A stretch of DNA of 64,000 nucleotides, taken from Clostridiales bacterium. Lineage in GTDB: Bacteria > Bacillota > Clostridia > Oscillospirales > Butyricicoccaceae. Under the pieces are notes generated by a model, which was not told the origin of the DNA, did no database searches, and saw only the letters and a program-made list of their open reading frames with translations. Shown one piece after another: positions 24,596 to 32,582 of this stretch. Position 1 is the stretch's first letter; each line of letters starts with the position of its first letter. The DNA lies in NCBI GenBank assembly GCA_019421385.1, contig JAHZFK010000016.1, positions 1-64,000 on the forward strand, read 5' to 3'. Both the position numbers and the translations under genes were made by a program.

Positions 24596-24642
24596 GGGGA
24601 TACCTCCTTTTATTTCAACCGTCCGAGAGGGCGGTTTTTTAC

Positions 24643-25038
24643 TTATGCCTCTTTATCCATGCGAGATTCAGAACATTTTTTATATTTGGGATTATCTTTC
24701 AGGTCTGCGACATAATCGCGGACTTTTTCTTTGCCCTCATCGTTCATTGAGCGGTAGTCCTCGACAAGCTGGGTTTCATCTTCGGATAAATCGGATGAAG
24801 AAAGTGAAGATAGACCATAGTTCGGGTCGGTGATTTCATCCTTGATAAGATAACGCAAGTCAACATGAAAATAGTCACAAAGTTTTTCAAGAGTGCTAAA
24901 TTTCACGTTATCAAAATGATCGCGTTTCAAAATGTTATCAATTGTAGAGTATGCAATATCAAGGTCACGCGCAAGGTCAGCTTTTTTCGTGATGTTATCG
25001 CGGCTCATTAAGAATTCAAGTTTTTCTCTTAGGTTCAT
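24643..25038 (-). CDS. Prophage repressor, XRE-family (CI-like)
   Basis: The 131-residue protein starts at ATG 25038 behind GGAAGGAG; an upstream in-frame start at 25074 lacks a ribosome site. The HTH covers about residues 1-60 (ADLARDLDIAYSTIDNILKR), with an acidic C-terminal region that lacks LexA-type protease motifs, so control by RecA-stimulated cleavage is unlikely. It probably binds the palindrome at 25159-25180 to silence the early promoter. A possible own promoter is TTGCTT-17-TATTGT on this strand. Confidence 0.8.
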   Translation of the reverse strand: MNLREKLEFLMSRDNITKKADLARDLDIAYSTIDNILKRDHFDNVKFSTLEKLCDYFHVDLRYLIKDEITDPNYGLSSLSSSDLSEDETQLVEDYRSMNDEGKEKVRDYVADLKDNPKYKKCSESRMDKEA

Positions 25039-25121
25039 CAAGCCAACTCCTTCCATGTCTTTACAATAACACAAAAAAAGAGAGGAAGCAATAAAGAATT
25101 ACGGACAATGGGAAAATAGTA

Positions 25122-25150
25122 TTGACAATCACCATCGTTCGTAATATCAT
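25122..25150 (+). promoter_or_regulatory. Early rightward promoter of prophage 2 with operator half-sites
   Basis: TTGACA (25122-25127) and TATCAT (25145-25150) are 17 bases apart. The spacer contains AATCACCATC, half of the operator motif found downstream, so repressor bound here would cover the promoter. The predicted mRNA has a long leader (about 390 bases) before the Cro-like gene. Confidence 0.7.
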
Positions 25151-25158
25151 ATACTCAA

Positions 25159-25180
25159 GAATTACCATTGATGGTGATTC
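25159..25180. promoter_or_regulatory. Palindromic repressor operator
   Basis: GAATTACCAT and ATGGTGATTC form an inverted repeat (one mismatch) around TG. The half-site AATYACCAT recurs at 25127 within the promoter spacer. Location and symmetry fit a phage CI/Cro operator. Confidence 0.7.
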
Positions 25181-25186
25181 TGGCGC

Positions 25187-25487
25187 AAAAAATACTCCGC
25201 ATATCCGGTTGCGACAGATATACGGAGCAGCATGAAACCCACCCAAATCCCTTGCACTCTGTGACCGCTGGTTTCCCGGCCACCGACATCCGCAACGATG
25301 CTTCTATGGGAGAATAAAACAGTTTTACATCATGCATGTTTCCTGACTGTTTTTCCAGTTGGTTTACATTGGGGCAGAACAGGGGAATGTCATTTGAAAG
25401 CCGACCTTAAGTTTCAGTGGTTTCAAAGACATCACCTCCTCGTTTAAGGGTCAATAAAAGTATAAGGTTTTGGTGGGATTGCGTCAA
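25187..25487 (-). ncRNA. Antisense transcript to the early leader, with 22-codon ORF
   Basis: On the minus strand TTGACG (25487-25482) and TATACT (25464-25459) are 17 bases apart. Downstream, an 11-bp stem (CTCCGTATATC with GATATGCGGAG, 25227-25195) is followed by TATTTTTTG, giving a terminated RNA of about 265 bases. It is antisense to the leader of the early mRNA. GAGGAGGTG precedes ATG 25432 of a 22-codon ORF (25432-25364). The RNA may act as an antisense regulator, the ORF may be a small toxin-like or leader peptide, or both. Confidence 0.5.
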
Positions 25488-25546
25488 TGATAAACGTTCA
25501 TTTTTTAGGAACGTCACAGAAAATTTACAAAATGGAGGTGTTTGGC

Positions 25547-25762
25547 ATGTATCCGAATCTGGAGCTGGAAATGTTCAAGCGGAAGATAACGGGGCGCGAG
25601 ATGGCGCAACGGCTGGGCATTGGCGAGAGCACCATGTACAAAAAGCTGCGCGGCGAGTTCGACTTCAAGCTAAAAGAAGTCGAGAAAATACTGGATATTT
25701 TCCCGGAAATGGATTGGCGCGTGCTGTTCGCGCGCGCGGACGAGCAAGGAAAGGCGGGGTGA
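25547..25762 (+). CDS. Cro-like small HTH protein
   Basis: ATG 25547 follows GGAGGTG. The 71-residue protein has an HTH (about 14-45: TGREMAQRLGIGESTMYKKL) and little else, as expected for a Cro-type regulator. It is the first gene of the early operon, opposite the repressor. Confidence 0.7.
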   Translation: MYPNLELEMFKRKITGREMAQRLGIGESTMYKKLRGEFDFKLKEVEKILDIFPEMDWRVLFARADEQGKAG

Positions 25763-25764
25763 TT

Positions 25765-26205
25765 ATGTCATATGTACCTGAATTAGAAGCGATTCTGTTT
25801 GAATACGAGACCAGCGAGCGCGGAAAGGCAGAGAAAGACGAGTTCGGAATGGAAACCGCGTTCGAGCGGCTTAACAGACAATTGGAGAAGGATTTCCCGG
25901 ACGATGAAAAGGCGCGCTTTCATGCGCAGGACAACGCAACGGAAATGTTTCAATGGGGTTTTCGCATCGGATTTTTGTGCGGAAACCGCGAAATGGTGCG
26001 ACAGCTTGCGCTGAGCGCGCCGGAATTGAAACCATCAAAGAACATATTCAAGCGAGCAAAAGAACGGCATCGCAGGATGAAAATTCGGAAGTCATTTGTT
26101 GACATGGAAGACAGATGGAAGAGAACGCAAGATATTGCGTGGGTAGTGAGCTGGTTATCTTTGGCGGTGAGCATTTTAGCACTCGCCAAGAGGTTTATCA
26201 GTTAA
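25765..26205 (+). CDS. Early protein with C-terminal membrane anchor
   Basis: The 146-residue product from ATG 25765 is acidic and helical, with one C-terminal membrane span (about 124-143: IAWVVSWLSLAVSILALAKR). I do not recognise it. It begins three bases after the Cro-like gene, so it is co-transcribed. Confidence 0.6.
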   Translation: MSYVPELEAILFEYETSERGKAEKDEFGMETAFERLNRQLEKDFPDDEKARFHAQDNATEMFQWGFRIGFLCGNREMVRQLALSAPELKPSKNIFKRAKERHRRMKIRKSFVDMEDRWKRTQDIAWVVSWLSLAVSILALAKRFIS

Positions 26206-26524
26206 AAAGGCCAAGGATTGAAACAATAAAGGTTAGAACTCCAATAGATAGCGAGATAAAAGCGACTTTATCCCGTTTCTGATTCTTTTCATATTCCGAG
26301 ATTGCGTCAATGCCTTCGGCAGAAATCCAGAAGCACGCTTCCCACACACCGTTGACTTCACTCTTTTGCGAATCAAAATACGCAGAGGGGAGAAGAGACA
26401 GGAGCTTGAAGGAGTCCGGACAGTTTGGCACTTGACGGGAAAAGACGGAATAAGGCACATAAGAAACGGTTTCGCTGGTATTCTGTTGGATCGCTTTTAA
26501 GACCGCGTATTGCATGGAAGTCAT
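26198..26524 (-). CDS. Small opposite-strand membrane protein
   Basis: The 108-residue product from ATG 26524 (AGAGGTG upstream) has a winged-helix-like N-terminal half (MTSMQYAVLKAIQQN; WISAEGIDAISEYEKNQ) and one C-terminal membrane span (about 87-106). It runs against the early operon and ends within the last codons of the preceding gene, so it is probably expressed separately, possibly in lysogeny. Family unknown. Confidence 0.55.
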   Translation of the reverse strand: MTSMQYAVLKAIQQNTSETVSYVPYSVFSRQVPNCPDSFKLLSLLPSAYFDSQKSEVNGVWEACFWISAEGIDAISEYEKNQKRDKVAFISLSIGVLTFIVSILGLFN

Positions 26525-26588
26525 AAAGACACCTCTTTTCTGCTTTTCATTGTAGCAGGAAGGGGATGGAAAGACAAGGAGCGATAAA

Positions 26589-26766
26589 ATGAAAGTAGAA
26601 ATCAAGATTAGCGGAAAAAAAGGAAGATGTAAAGGAATTGGGAGAGCGGCTTTATGACACGCTTAAGGCGTGGAACCGAGAAGCCAAAAGAAGCAAGAAA
26701 GAAAAGGCGGGAATTGATATTTCCGAAGTCTTTAAGATGTATAACAACGGCGGGAAGGTGAATTGA
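26589..26766 (+). pseudogene. Small early gene with A7 frameshift
   Basis: ATG 26589 (MKVEIKISGKK) runs into an A7 tract and then terminates early at codon 23. If one A is removed the frame continues for a 58-residue charged protein (DVKELGERLYDTLKAWNREA through MYNNGGKVN) that ends immediately before the next gene. The gene is therefore frameshifted, or read by slippage at A7. Confidence 0.55.
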
Positions 26767-26768
26767 TT

Positions 26769-27056
26769 ATGCAACAGTGTGTCCAGTTGGTTTCAGATCC
26801 TAAAGTCGCTGGTGTCACAATTCTGGTGCAGTACGATATGCGATGCCGGCGAAAAAAACGCGAAAAGCGCGCTTATATGGCGTTGCGCAAGGCGGGCGTG
26901 AAAGATAATGCAGCCAAGACAATATTGTTTGGGATGCGGTGTCTTTCTGCAAATCCAAAGAATAAGCGCAAACGCAGGATTGGCGTTTTTGGCGGCACAT
27001 ATCAATGGGAATGCATCGGAAAAAAGACAAAGAAACGCATGGGAGTAAAGGAGTAA
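26769..27056 (+). CDS. Small basic early protein
   Basis: The 95-residue product is rich in Lys and Arg (for example DMRCRRKKREKRAYMALRKA). It starts two bases after the preceding frame and ends six bases before the next ATG. No family is recognised. Continuity of the operon supports its being real. Confidence 0.45.
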   Translation: MQQCVQLVSDPKVAGVTILVQYDMRCRRKKREKRAYMALRKAGVKDNAAKTILFGMRCLSANPKNKRKRRIGVFGGTYQWECIGKKTKKRMGVKE

Positions 27057-27061
27057 ACACA

Positions 27062-27295
27062 ATGCAACGACCTATCAGCGAATATCAGGCGATGTCGCCC
27101 GCGCAGATTCTTGACGATCCGGATGCGCCAGAGACCTTGAAAATCCGCGCGCGAAACCTGCTGTCGCAGCAGCAGGAGCAGCTTACCGCGGAGGCCATGA
27201 AAGAGCAAGCATATATGGAACGTCTGGCCCGCTACGCCTATGAGCGCGCCGCCCAGGAAGGAACGGCAGTGGACATGCAACGGACAGGCTGGTAA
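27062..27295 (+). CDS. Small helical early protein
   Basis: ATG 27062 follows AAAGGAG. The 77 residues are mostly Gln/Glu/Ala-rich helix (LLSQQQEQLTAEAMKEQAYM). Unknown function. Confidence 0.55.
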   Translation: MQRPISEYQAMSPAQILDDPDAPETLKIRARNLLSQQQEQLTAEAMKEQAYMERLARYAYERAAQEGTAVDMQRTGW

Positions 27296-27327
27296 CGGCA
27301 TAGGATGATGGAAAGGGGGCGGTGCCG

Positions 27328-27507
27328 ATGGCAATTGTGAAAACGTATCAATGCGGGCATGTGAAGGTACATATTGACGATGACTGCTACCGGGATGCAT
27401 CGCCGGAGGAAATCCAAAGAAGAATCCAGCACATGCTCGACGTTACGGGCGAGGTGCTATACGGGATTCAGATGAGGGAGCTGGAAGAAAGTGAAATGGG
27501 CGTTTAA
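27328..27507 (+). CDS. Small early protein
   Basis: ATG 27328 gives 59 residues with YQCGHVKVHIDDDCYRDASP, where paired Cys/His could bind metal. It overlaps the next gene by 17 bases. Unknown function. Confidence 0.55.
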   Translation: MAIVKTYQCGHVKVHIDDDCYRDASPEEIQRRIQHMLDVTGEVLYGIQMRELEESEMGV

Positions 27508-27736
27508 GGCGGCGGCATACTGCTGCGGCGGTATCATTGGCGTGGCCGCCGCAGCATGGGATGCTGACTGGTGCAGCGGAATCTCTTTTGTGATGATCCT
27601 GATCGGCTGCGGGTGCGGGCTGTTTGTGGCATTGCATGAGCTAGCAGTCATCAGCGCTTTTGAGAAGAAAGAAAAAGAGGCCATCCAGCGCAGCGCGCGG
27701 AAGGCCGAGTTTTTTCGGGAGATGGACAAGCTATGA
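27491..27736 (+). CDS. Two-span membrane early protein
   Basis: GTG 27491 starts an 81-residue protein with two membrane spans (about 4-24 and 30-52) and a charged helical tail. Unrecognised; overlaps both neighbours. Confidence 0.55.
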   Translation: MKWAFKAAAYCCGGIIGVAAAAWDADWCSGISFVMILIGCGCGLFVALHELAVISAFEKKEKEAIQRSARKAEFFREMDKL

Positions 27737-27906
27737 AGCACACAAACGACCGAATTACGCGGTATAAGCAGAAGCGAATACAGGAATTGTTTCTTGTTCG
27801 ATGCGAGCAGGACGCGAGACGCAAAAAGCAGGAGGCGGCGGCGAAGCGGGCGCGGCTGGAAAAGCTGCTGCTGCAACGACTGGAGGCGCGCCGTGCGGGA
27901 ATTTAG
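27733..27906 (+). CDS. Short basic coiled-coil protein
   Basis: ATG 27733 overlaps the preceding stop (ATGA). The 57 residues are Arg/Lys/Glu-rich and helical (RITRYKQKRIQELFLVRCEQ). Overlap at both ends supports it despite its short length. Unknown function. Confidence 0.5.
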   Translation: MKHTNDRITRYKQKRIQELFLVRCEQDARRKKQEAAAKRARLEKLLLQRLEARRAGI

Positions 27907-28192
27907 CGGGCTGGAGGTTCGTGCGTACTGCCAGACGGCGGACATGCCACGCGTGCGCGTTGACCGGCTGCGGGTGATCGCGTACAAGACGGTATTCGGT
28001 GAGGTCGAATATAGCTTGATGGGCCGGATGGGGCGCACGGGCGAGGAATGGCCGATGGCGCGGCCGGTGAATGATTTTGCCGCCGCGTGGGCGCAAAAAG
28101 AAAGGATGGAAAAACAAATTGAGCAGGCGAGACGCGAAGAAACGGAGCGAGCAAGCAAGCGTGATATACCGCTATCCGCAAGGGCGGTTTGA
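27893..28192 (+). CDS. Early protein of unknown function
   Basis: GTG 27893 gives 99 residues with a beta-rich first half (EVRAYCQTADMPRVRVDRLR) and a helical end. Overlaps neighbours. No family recognised. Confidence 0.5.
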   Translation: MREFSGLEVRAYCQTADMPRVRVDRLRVIAYKTVFGEVEYSLMGRMGRTGEEWPMARPVNDFAAAWAQKERMEKQIEQARREETERASKRDIPLSARAV

Positions 28193-28331
28193 GGTGATCG
28201 AGACCACGGGAAGGAACGCATTCGGAAATACGTACAGCATCCGCGAGGCGGTGCTGACACCGGAGCGGGATGCGCGCGGGCTGCTGACCGATGCGGACAA
28301 GCCGGAGCGAGAGGGTTATTCGAGGAAATGA
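28161..28331 (+). CDS. Short early protein
   Basis: A 56-residue product from GTG 28161 (TTG 28119 is an alternative start) containing YRYPQGRFEVIETTGRNAFG and ending EREGYSRK. Coding character is moderate; overlap with the previous gene is consistent with the operon. Confidence 0.4.
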   Translation: MIYRYPQGRFEVIETTGRNAFGNTYSIREAVLTPERDARGLLTDADKPEREGYSRK

Positions 28332-28332
28332 A

Positions 28333-28368
28333 AACCGGCTGCCGAGGGTAGAAGCTCGACAGCCGGTT
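28333..28368 (+). terminator. Intergenic hairpin before the PcfK-like gene
   Basis: AACCGGCTG pairs with CAGCCGGTT and inner CGAG with CTCG, separated by single-base mismatches. No T-run follows on either strand, so it may be an attenuator or mRNA-stability element and not a terminator. Confidence 0.5.
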
Positions 28369-28419
28369 AACAAAATATTAAGGTACTGCAAGTATAGCAG
28401 GTTTTGGGAGGTTCGTCAA

Positions 28420-28806
28420 ATGAACAATATGGAAAAGATTCGCCAGAAGGTGCAGGAAGCGAGGCCGGAGAGCGGTGCGCGGCAGATCGGAGAGGTCGTG
28501 CTGATGATCGCAGCGGCAAGCGAGCAGGCTGCGGAAATCATTGCCGCGGACCTTGAGAACGAAAGTATGAGCCTTGCAAAGTGCTATGAGGCGCTGTGTG
28601 ACTACGCGAAGAAGCATCAGAAAGGCGGATTTTGTGGATACATGTGCAACAGCTTGGACATGGCGAATCCTGTGATTCAAGTTGTAAGTGATTTTTACAA
28701 GTTGCCGAAAGAGGTGTTTGATGAACAAAAACCCAAGTGCTTGGGTGAGACAAGCGAAGCTGCAACGGAGGGAGCAGGAAACATTGACCTGCTCGATCTG
28801 CTATGA
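28420..28806 (+). CDS. PcfK-like protein
   Basis: ATG 28420 follows GGGAGG. The 128-residue helical protein has the layout of the PcfK-like family (LAKCYEALCDYAKKH; MANPVIQVVSDFYKLP), and the next gene encodes a PcfJ-like protein, the usual partner. The pair is named after conjugative plasmid pCF10; phage PcfK relatives include the AcrIIA9 anti-CRISPR family. Whether this copy inhibits Cas9 cannot be judged here. Stop overlaps the next ATG. Confidence 0.6.
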   Translation: MNNMEKIRQKVQEARPESGARQIGEVVLMIAAASEQAAEIIAADLENESMSLAKCYEALCDYAKKHQKGGFCGYMCNSLDMANPVIQVVSDFYKLPKEVFDEQKPKCLGETSEAATEGAGNIDLLDLL

Positions 28807-30359
28807 GACGAGCGGAGGACGCGCCGGCGCTCTGCGCGTCGGACGTGAGCGAGCGGATCAGCGCGATCGTGGAGCATAAAGAGTTCTTGTTTTACCGGGT
28901 GGCGCAGTCAGATGATCTTGATTGGGTGCTGGGCGCGCCAGATGATGGATATGAAATGTTCTGCACGGCGTGCGGACAGCGGTTTTTTGAGAAGCGAGAT
29001 CGTAAGCATACAGCAAAGCATTATTTGCGCTGTCCGAAGTGTTTTGCGAAAGTCACGGCGGGCCGTTGGAGAGATCGGGCGCGGATGGAGGCAATCCAGT
29101 TTGCTTTCCACACATGGACGCGCGGCGAGGGGCAGGATATCTGGTTCCGGTCGTTTCAGGTGAGCATGAACCGCGATTTTGAAAACGCGGATAAATACGA
29201 CATTTTCGAGTATTGCCGCGTGTGTTTCCGTGAGGGCGGTGCGCTCAAGTGGACACGCAGCCGTAACTGGTTTGAAGGCGTGAAACCGTGGCAGCCAGTG
29301 AAAACAGTATGCTTTAAGCGGTGGCATGGCGCTTATGGCGTTACACGGGATGATTTTCAGGACGGCGTGACCGAGGAAACCGTACAGGGGAGCTGTTTGC
29401 AATATGCGCCCGGCGAGGCGGTGGGGCTACTGGACGACCCGATCGCGTTTTATGCGCTGTTTTGCAAGTATCCAGCGGTCGAGTATGTTTGGAAAATGGG
29501 ATTTGCGCGGCTGTTCCATGATCGGGAATGCGGCGGCGGTGCGGAGTTTAACCGTGTAGTGAACCTACGCGCGAAGCGACCGGACAAGCTGTTCCCGAAG
29601 CTGGACAAGGCGGATTTGCGGTTACTGCGCGAGCGCCGCGACTTACACTTGCGTGCGATCGTAGAATACATAAAGCTGAAACAGGCGAGCGCGTCAACCA
29701 ACCGGAATAAACTGGCCGAATGGGCGGTGCAGCTTGGCGGTTGGAGCGATGACTTTTGGAGACTGCCGGAGCGATGTGGAACAGATGTGCGCGGGCTGCT
29801 GCGCTACTGTGACAAGCAGGCGGGGCGGCGCAAGGTTCGGCTGGGTAATGTTTTGCATGAGCTGCGCGATTATCTCGACCAGCTTGACCGGCTGGGCGTG
29901 AACGGTGGTGACCGTATGCCGCATGATCTGCACGAGGCGCATGCGCGGCTGAGTGAGCGCGAGCGCAGGATCAAGAACAGGAAGCTTAATATGCCGTTTC
30001 GAATTCGGCGGCATCTGTTGCGCTGGATGTGCTGGAAGCATAACGGGATGTTCATCCGTCCGGTGGATTCGGCGGACGAACTGACCCGTGAGGGAGAACA
30101 GCAGCAAAACTGCGTGGCAGGGTACGCCAAGAGACACGCGGAGGGGAAAACGATTATTTTGTTGCTGCGAAAATGCAGCGAGCCATGTAAAAGTTGGCAC
30201 ACGGTGGAGATTGACCCGGAAAGTTTGACATGCCGACAGTGCTATGCGGCACGAAACATGCAGCGAACGCCGGAAGCGGATGCATTCATGGAGGCATATT
30301 TGGAGCATTTGCGGCGGGTACGACCGCGCAACCGGAAAAAGGAAAGGAGAGCGGCATAA
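28803..30359 (+). CDS. PcfJ-like protein with zinc ribbon
   Basis: The 518-residue protein has an N-terminal four-Cys zinc ribbon (about 55-85: CTACGQRF and CPKCFAKV). The C-terminal region matches the PcfJ domain (about 410-490: GEQQQNCVAGYAKRHAEGKT). PcfJ function is unknown even on plasmids; the zinc ribbon suggests nucleic-acid binding. It overlaps the PcfK-like gene by four bases. Confidence 0.75.
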   Translation: MRRAEDAPALCASDVSERISAIVEHKEFLFYRVAQSDDLDWVLGAPDDGYEMFCTACGQRFFEKRDRKHTAKHYLRCPKCFAKVTAGRWRDRARMEAIQFAFHTWTRGEGQDIWFRSFQVSMNRDFENADKYDIFEYCRVCFREGGALKWTRSRNWFEGVKPWQPVKTVCFKRWHGAYGVTRDDFQDGVTEETVQGSCLQYAPGEAVGLLDDPIAFYALFCKYPAVEYVWKMGFARLFHDRECGGGAEFNRVVNLRAKRPDKLFPKLDKADLRLLRERRDLHLRAIVEYIKLKQASASTNRNKLAEWAVQLGGWSDDFWRLPERCGTDVRGLLRYCDKQAGRRKVRLGNVLHELRDYLDQLDRLGVNGGDRMPHDLHEAHARLSERERRIKNRKLNMPFRIRRHLLRWMCWKHNGMFIRPVDSADELTREGEQQQNCVAGYAKRHAEGKTIILLLRKCSEPCKSWHTVEIDPESLTCRQCYAARNMQRTPEADAFMEAYLEHLRRVRPRNRKKERRAA

Positions 30360-31268
30360 ATGAGTGAAAGTGTTGTAGCGGTGCGGTCCATCGAGATCGT
30401 GACCGCGGAGATTTACACCATCCGCGACAATGTGGCGCGGGTGTTTATGGATGGTGTCATCCAGATTGGGCGGCGGCTGGAGGAGGCAAAGCAGCTTGTC
30501 CCGCAGGGAGAGTGGCTGAATTATCTGGACACGAAGCTGGGGTACAAGCCCAGCACCGCGCAGAACTACATGCGCATTGCGCGCGAGTTTGGAGACGGGC
30601 AGGTGGGGCTTTCCGGAAAGACAGCGAGCGACTTTTTCGGGAATCTCGGCTATTCGCAGCTGCTGCCGCTGCTCGGTCTGCCGGAGGAGGAGCGCGAGCA
30701 GCTGGCTGAGGAACACGATCTTGCCGGCATGAGCAGTCGCGAGATACAGGCGCTTGTCAAGGAGCGGGACGAGGCCAAGGCCGCCGCCGCTGCGGCGCAG
30801 GAGCAGGCGGACAAGCAGGGGCAGGAGGCGCGCAGCGCGCGGGATGCGTTGGCGACTGCCAAAGATAAGTTGAAAGTGGAAAAGCAAAAAGCACAGGAGC
30901 AGGCAGAGGCAGCTAAGGCAAATGCGGAGACTGCTGCGGAATTGCAGCGCCGGCTGGATGAGCTGGCCGCGCAGGCCAACCAGCCGCGTGAGCTGACCGA
31001 CGAGGAGCGCGCTGCACTGCGCGCAGAGGTAGTCGCCGAGCAGGGTAAGGCCTTGAAGGCGGCGGAAGACCGTGCCGCCGAGGCGCTGGCAAAGCTGGAG
31101 AAGGTCAAGAACCCGGCTGCGCATAAGGTTAATTTCCTGTTTGGGGAGCTGAACAGTACGTTTAATAGACTGAGGGAGGCACTGCAGGAGTTGGCCAAGT
31201 CAGACCAAGACGCAGCGGGAAAAATGGCGGCAGCAATTGCAAAAAATATTGGAGGTTGGAATTTATGA
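30360..31268 (+). CDS. DUF3102 family protein with long coiled coil
   Basis: The 302-residue product has the DUF3102 N-terminal domain (about 15-110: LEEAKQLVPQGEWLNYLDTK, STAQNYMRIAREF), followed by an Ala/Glu/Lys coiled coil (about 125-245) and a helical end. The domain is common in phage and plasmid early regions and resembles DNA-binding proteins. It starts directly after the PcfJ stop. Confidence 0.8.
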   Translation: MSESVVAVRSIEIVTAEIYTIRDNVARVFMDGVIQIGRRLEEAKQLVPQGEWLNYLDTKLGYKPSTAQNYMRIAREFGDGQVGLSGKTASDFFGNLGYSQLLPLLGLPEEEREQLAEEHDLAGMSSREIQALVKERDEAKAAAAAAQEQADKQGQEARSARDALATAKDKLKVEKQKAQEQAEAAKANAETAAELQRRLDELAAQANQPRELTDEERAALRAEVVAEQGKALKAAEDRAAEALAKLEKVKNPAAHKVNFLFGELNSTFNRLREALQELAKSDQDAAGKMAAAIAKNIGGWNL

Positions 31269-31358
31269 ATGCAAAAAGAGCGCGATTATTGGTCGCACAT
31301 ACAGAAAGAAGCCCGCCGGATATGGCGGGAAATGAAAAAAGAAAAGGCCGCCCCGTGA
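31269..31358 (+). CDS. Possible 29-residue charged peptide
   Basis: ATG 31269 immediately follows the preceding TGA and gives MQKERDYWSHIQKEARRIWR plus nine residues, an amphipathic helix. A competing 48-codon frame starts at 31265. The stop lies inside a perfect 8-bp hairpin (GCCGCCCC/GGGGCGGC, about 31,350-31,370). Support is position and composition only. Confidence 0.35.
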   Translation: MQKERDYWSHIQKEARRIWREMKKEKAAP

Positions 31359-31422
31359 TGGGGCGGCTGCATGCGTATCACGGGCCGTGGGTGCAGGAGC
31401 CGGGCCGGTGACGGAGGTATTT

Positions 31423-32265
31423 ATGCTGATACAAAAAGAAGAGGCAAACGGCAATCTTTATCAGTTGTCGTTATTTTCAAGCGGATATTTGTCGGGGCAA
31501 TCACCACGGCAGCGGGCAGCGCGAGAGAAGAAAACAGAGGAATACAAGAAGCGGATCAACGCGCGGGCGCGGCTTTGGCGGCTAATGCAGATTATCTGCG
31601 CGAATTTTATCGAGATGCGGGATTTGTTTGTGTGTCTGACCTACGCGGAAGCGCCGGAGAACGAGGGGCGCTGCTTGGAAGCATTTCACCGAAAAATCAA
31701 GCGCGCACTGGACAAACTCGGCATCGAGCATGCTTACATTGCGGTGACAACGGCGCACGATATGCCGGAAGCGGACACGCAGGTGCGTGTGCATCACCAC
31801 CTGATTATGCGCGGTGCGTTGGGGCCGGGCATGTACAACCGGCTGCGGGATGAGATAGACCGCTGCTGGGGACGCGGCACGGTGGACGTGCGGCCGCTAC
31901 GGCAGAATAAGGAGTTTTTTGAGGACACGGCGAAATATTTCCTTGACCAGCCAACGGAAGAGGGCGCACGCAAATACTCATGCAGCCGCAATTTGCGGCC
32001 GCCGAATGAGCCAATTCGTCTCAGGCTGCCAGAGTCTGCGGCAAAGCAGATCGAGCCGCCGCCGGGCGTTGTGGTGATCGACGATGATCGGAGCGATAAC
32101 GAGTTTGGGCATTATCGGTATATTGTCGCGCGGATAGAGGACAGAAAGGCATTCGACGCATATTGGGAAAAGCAGCGCAAGCGCGCTGCGCCTGATCCGT
32201 GGGAGCGGCTACGGAGGAGAAAATGGCGCGAGCAGCAGCGTCCGCCGATGGTGCTGCATACATAG
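31423..32265 (+). CDS. Rolling-circle-type Rep-like protein (HUH)
   Basis: ATG 31423 follows GGAGG. The 280-residue protein resembles rolling-circle replication-associated proteins (REP_ORF2-G2P type): MRDLFVCLTYAEAPENEGRC as motif 1, VRVHHHLIMRG with His124-126 as the HUH-like metal motif, and a later KYFLDQ segment as the likely Tyr motif region. HUH enzymes nick origins through a Tyr. In a tailed-phage early region it may initiate replication or be borrowed from a plasmid. Confidence 0.7.
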   Translation: MLIQKEEANGNLYQLSLFSSGYLSGQSPRQRAAREKKTEEYKKRINARARLWRLMQIICANFIEMRDLFVCLTYAEAPENEGRCLEAFHRKIKRALDKLGIEHAYIAVTTAHDMPEADTQVRVHHHLIMRGALGPGMYNRLRDEIDRCWGRGTVDVRPLRQNKEFFEDTAKYFLDQPTEEGARKYSCSRNLRPPNEPIRLRLPESAAKQIEPPPGVVVIDDDRSDNEFGHYRYIVARIEDRKAFDAYWEKQRKRAAPDPWERLRRRKWREQQRPPMVLHT

Positions 32266-32582
32266 GAAATGGTTGCAAAAAGACCGCGGCAGGGCCCGCT
32301 TTTCTGGCTTGTAACCCGTCTAACTATTCCGACACCTGTTTTTTGTCAGGTTCGGACAGCGTTGGACGATGGGGCGGGAAAACGGATGTAAACACGGCTT
32401 GCGGCCGGAGGTTGACAGGGGGAGAACTTCAAAAGACGCATGGTTTTTGCAGCAGTTAGGGCGGGAAACGGGATTTGACAAAAAAACAACTCGTTTCTTC
32501 TGTCGGATCGGATGCCGAGAGCGGAAAACCATGAGAAACGCGCGTCAGTGGGTGGACGCTGGACAAAGGAGGACGGAACGGC
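32266..32582 (+). other. Gene-free stretch after the Rep-like gene
   Basis: About 315 bases without a convincing gene. It contains short direct repeats (CGGGAAAACGG and CGGGAAACGGG) and two TTGACA motifs (about 32,413 and 32,475) lacking clear -10 boxes. An origin or promoter is possible, but I see no decisive structure. Confidence 0.4.

Noticed and set aside
24612..24642. Terminator of the repressor gene
   Set aside because: The AACCGTCC/GGGCGGTT hairpin has its T-run on the plus strand only, opposite to the repressor transcript, so it was not listed as its terminator.
25364..25432. Hol_Tox-type toxin behind GAGGAGGTG on the minus strand
   Set aside because: An alternative frame starts like that family (VFETT) but stops after a few codons, and the 22-codon frame is not hydrophobic. 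Kept only as part of the antisense RNA entry.
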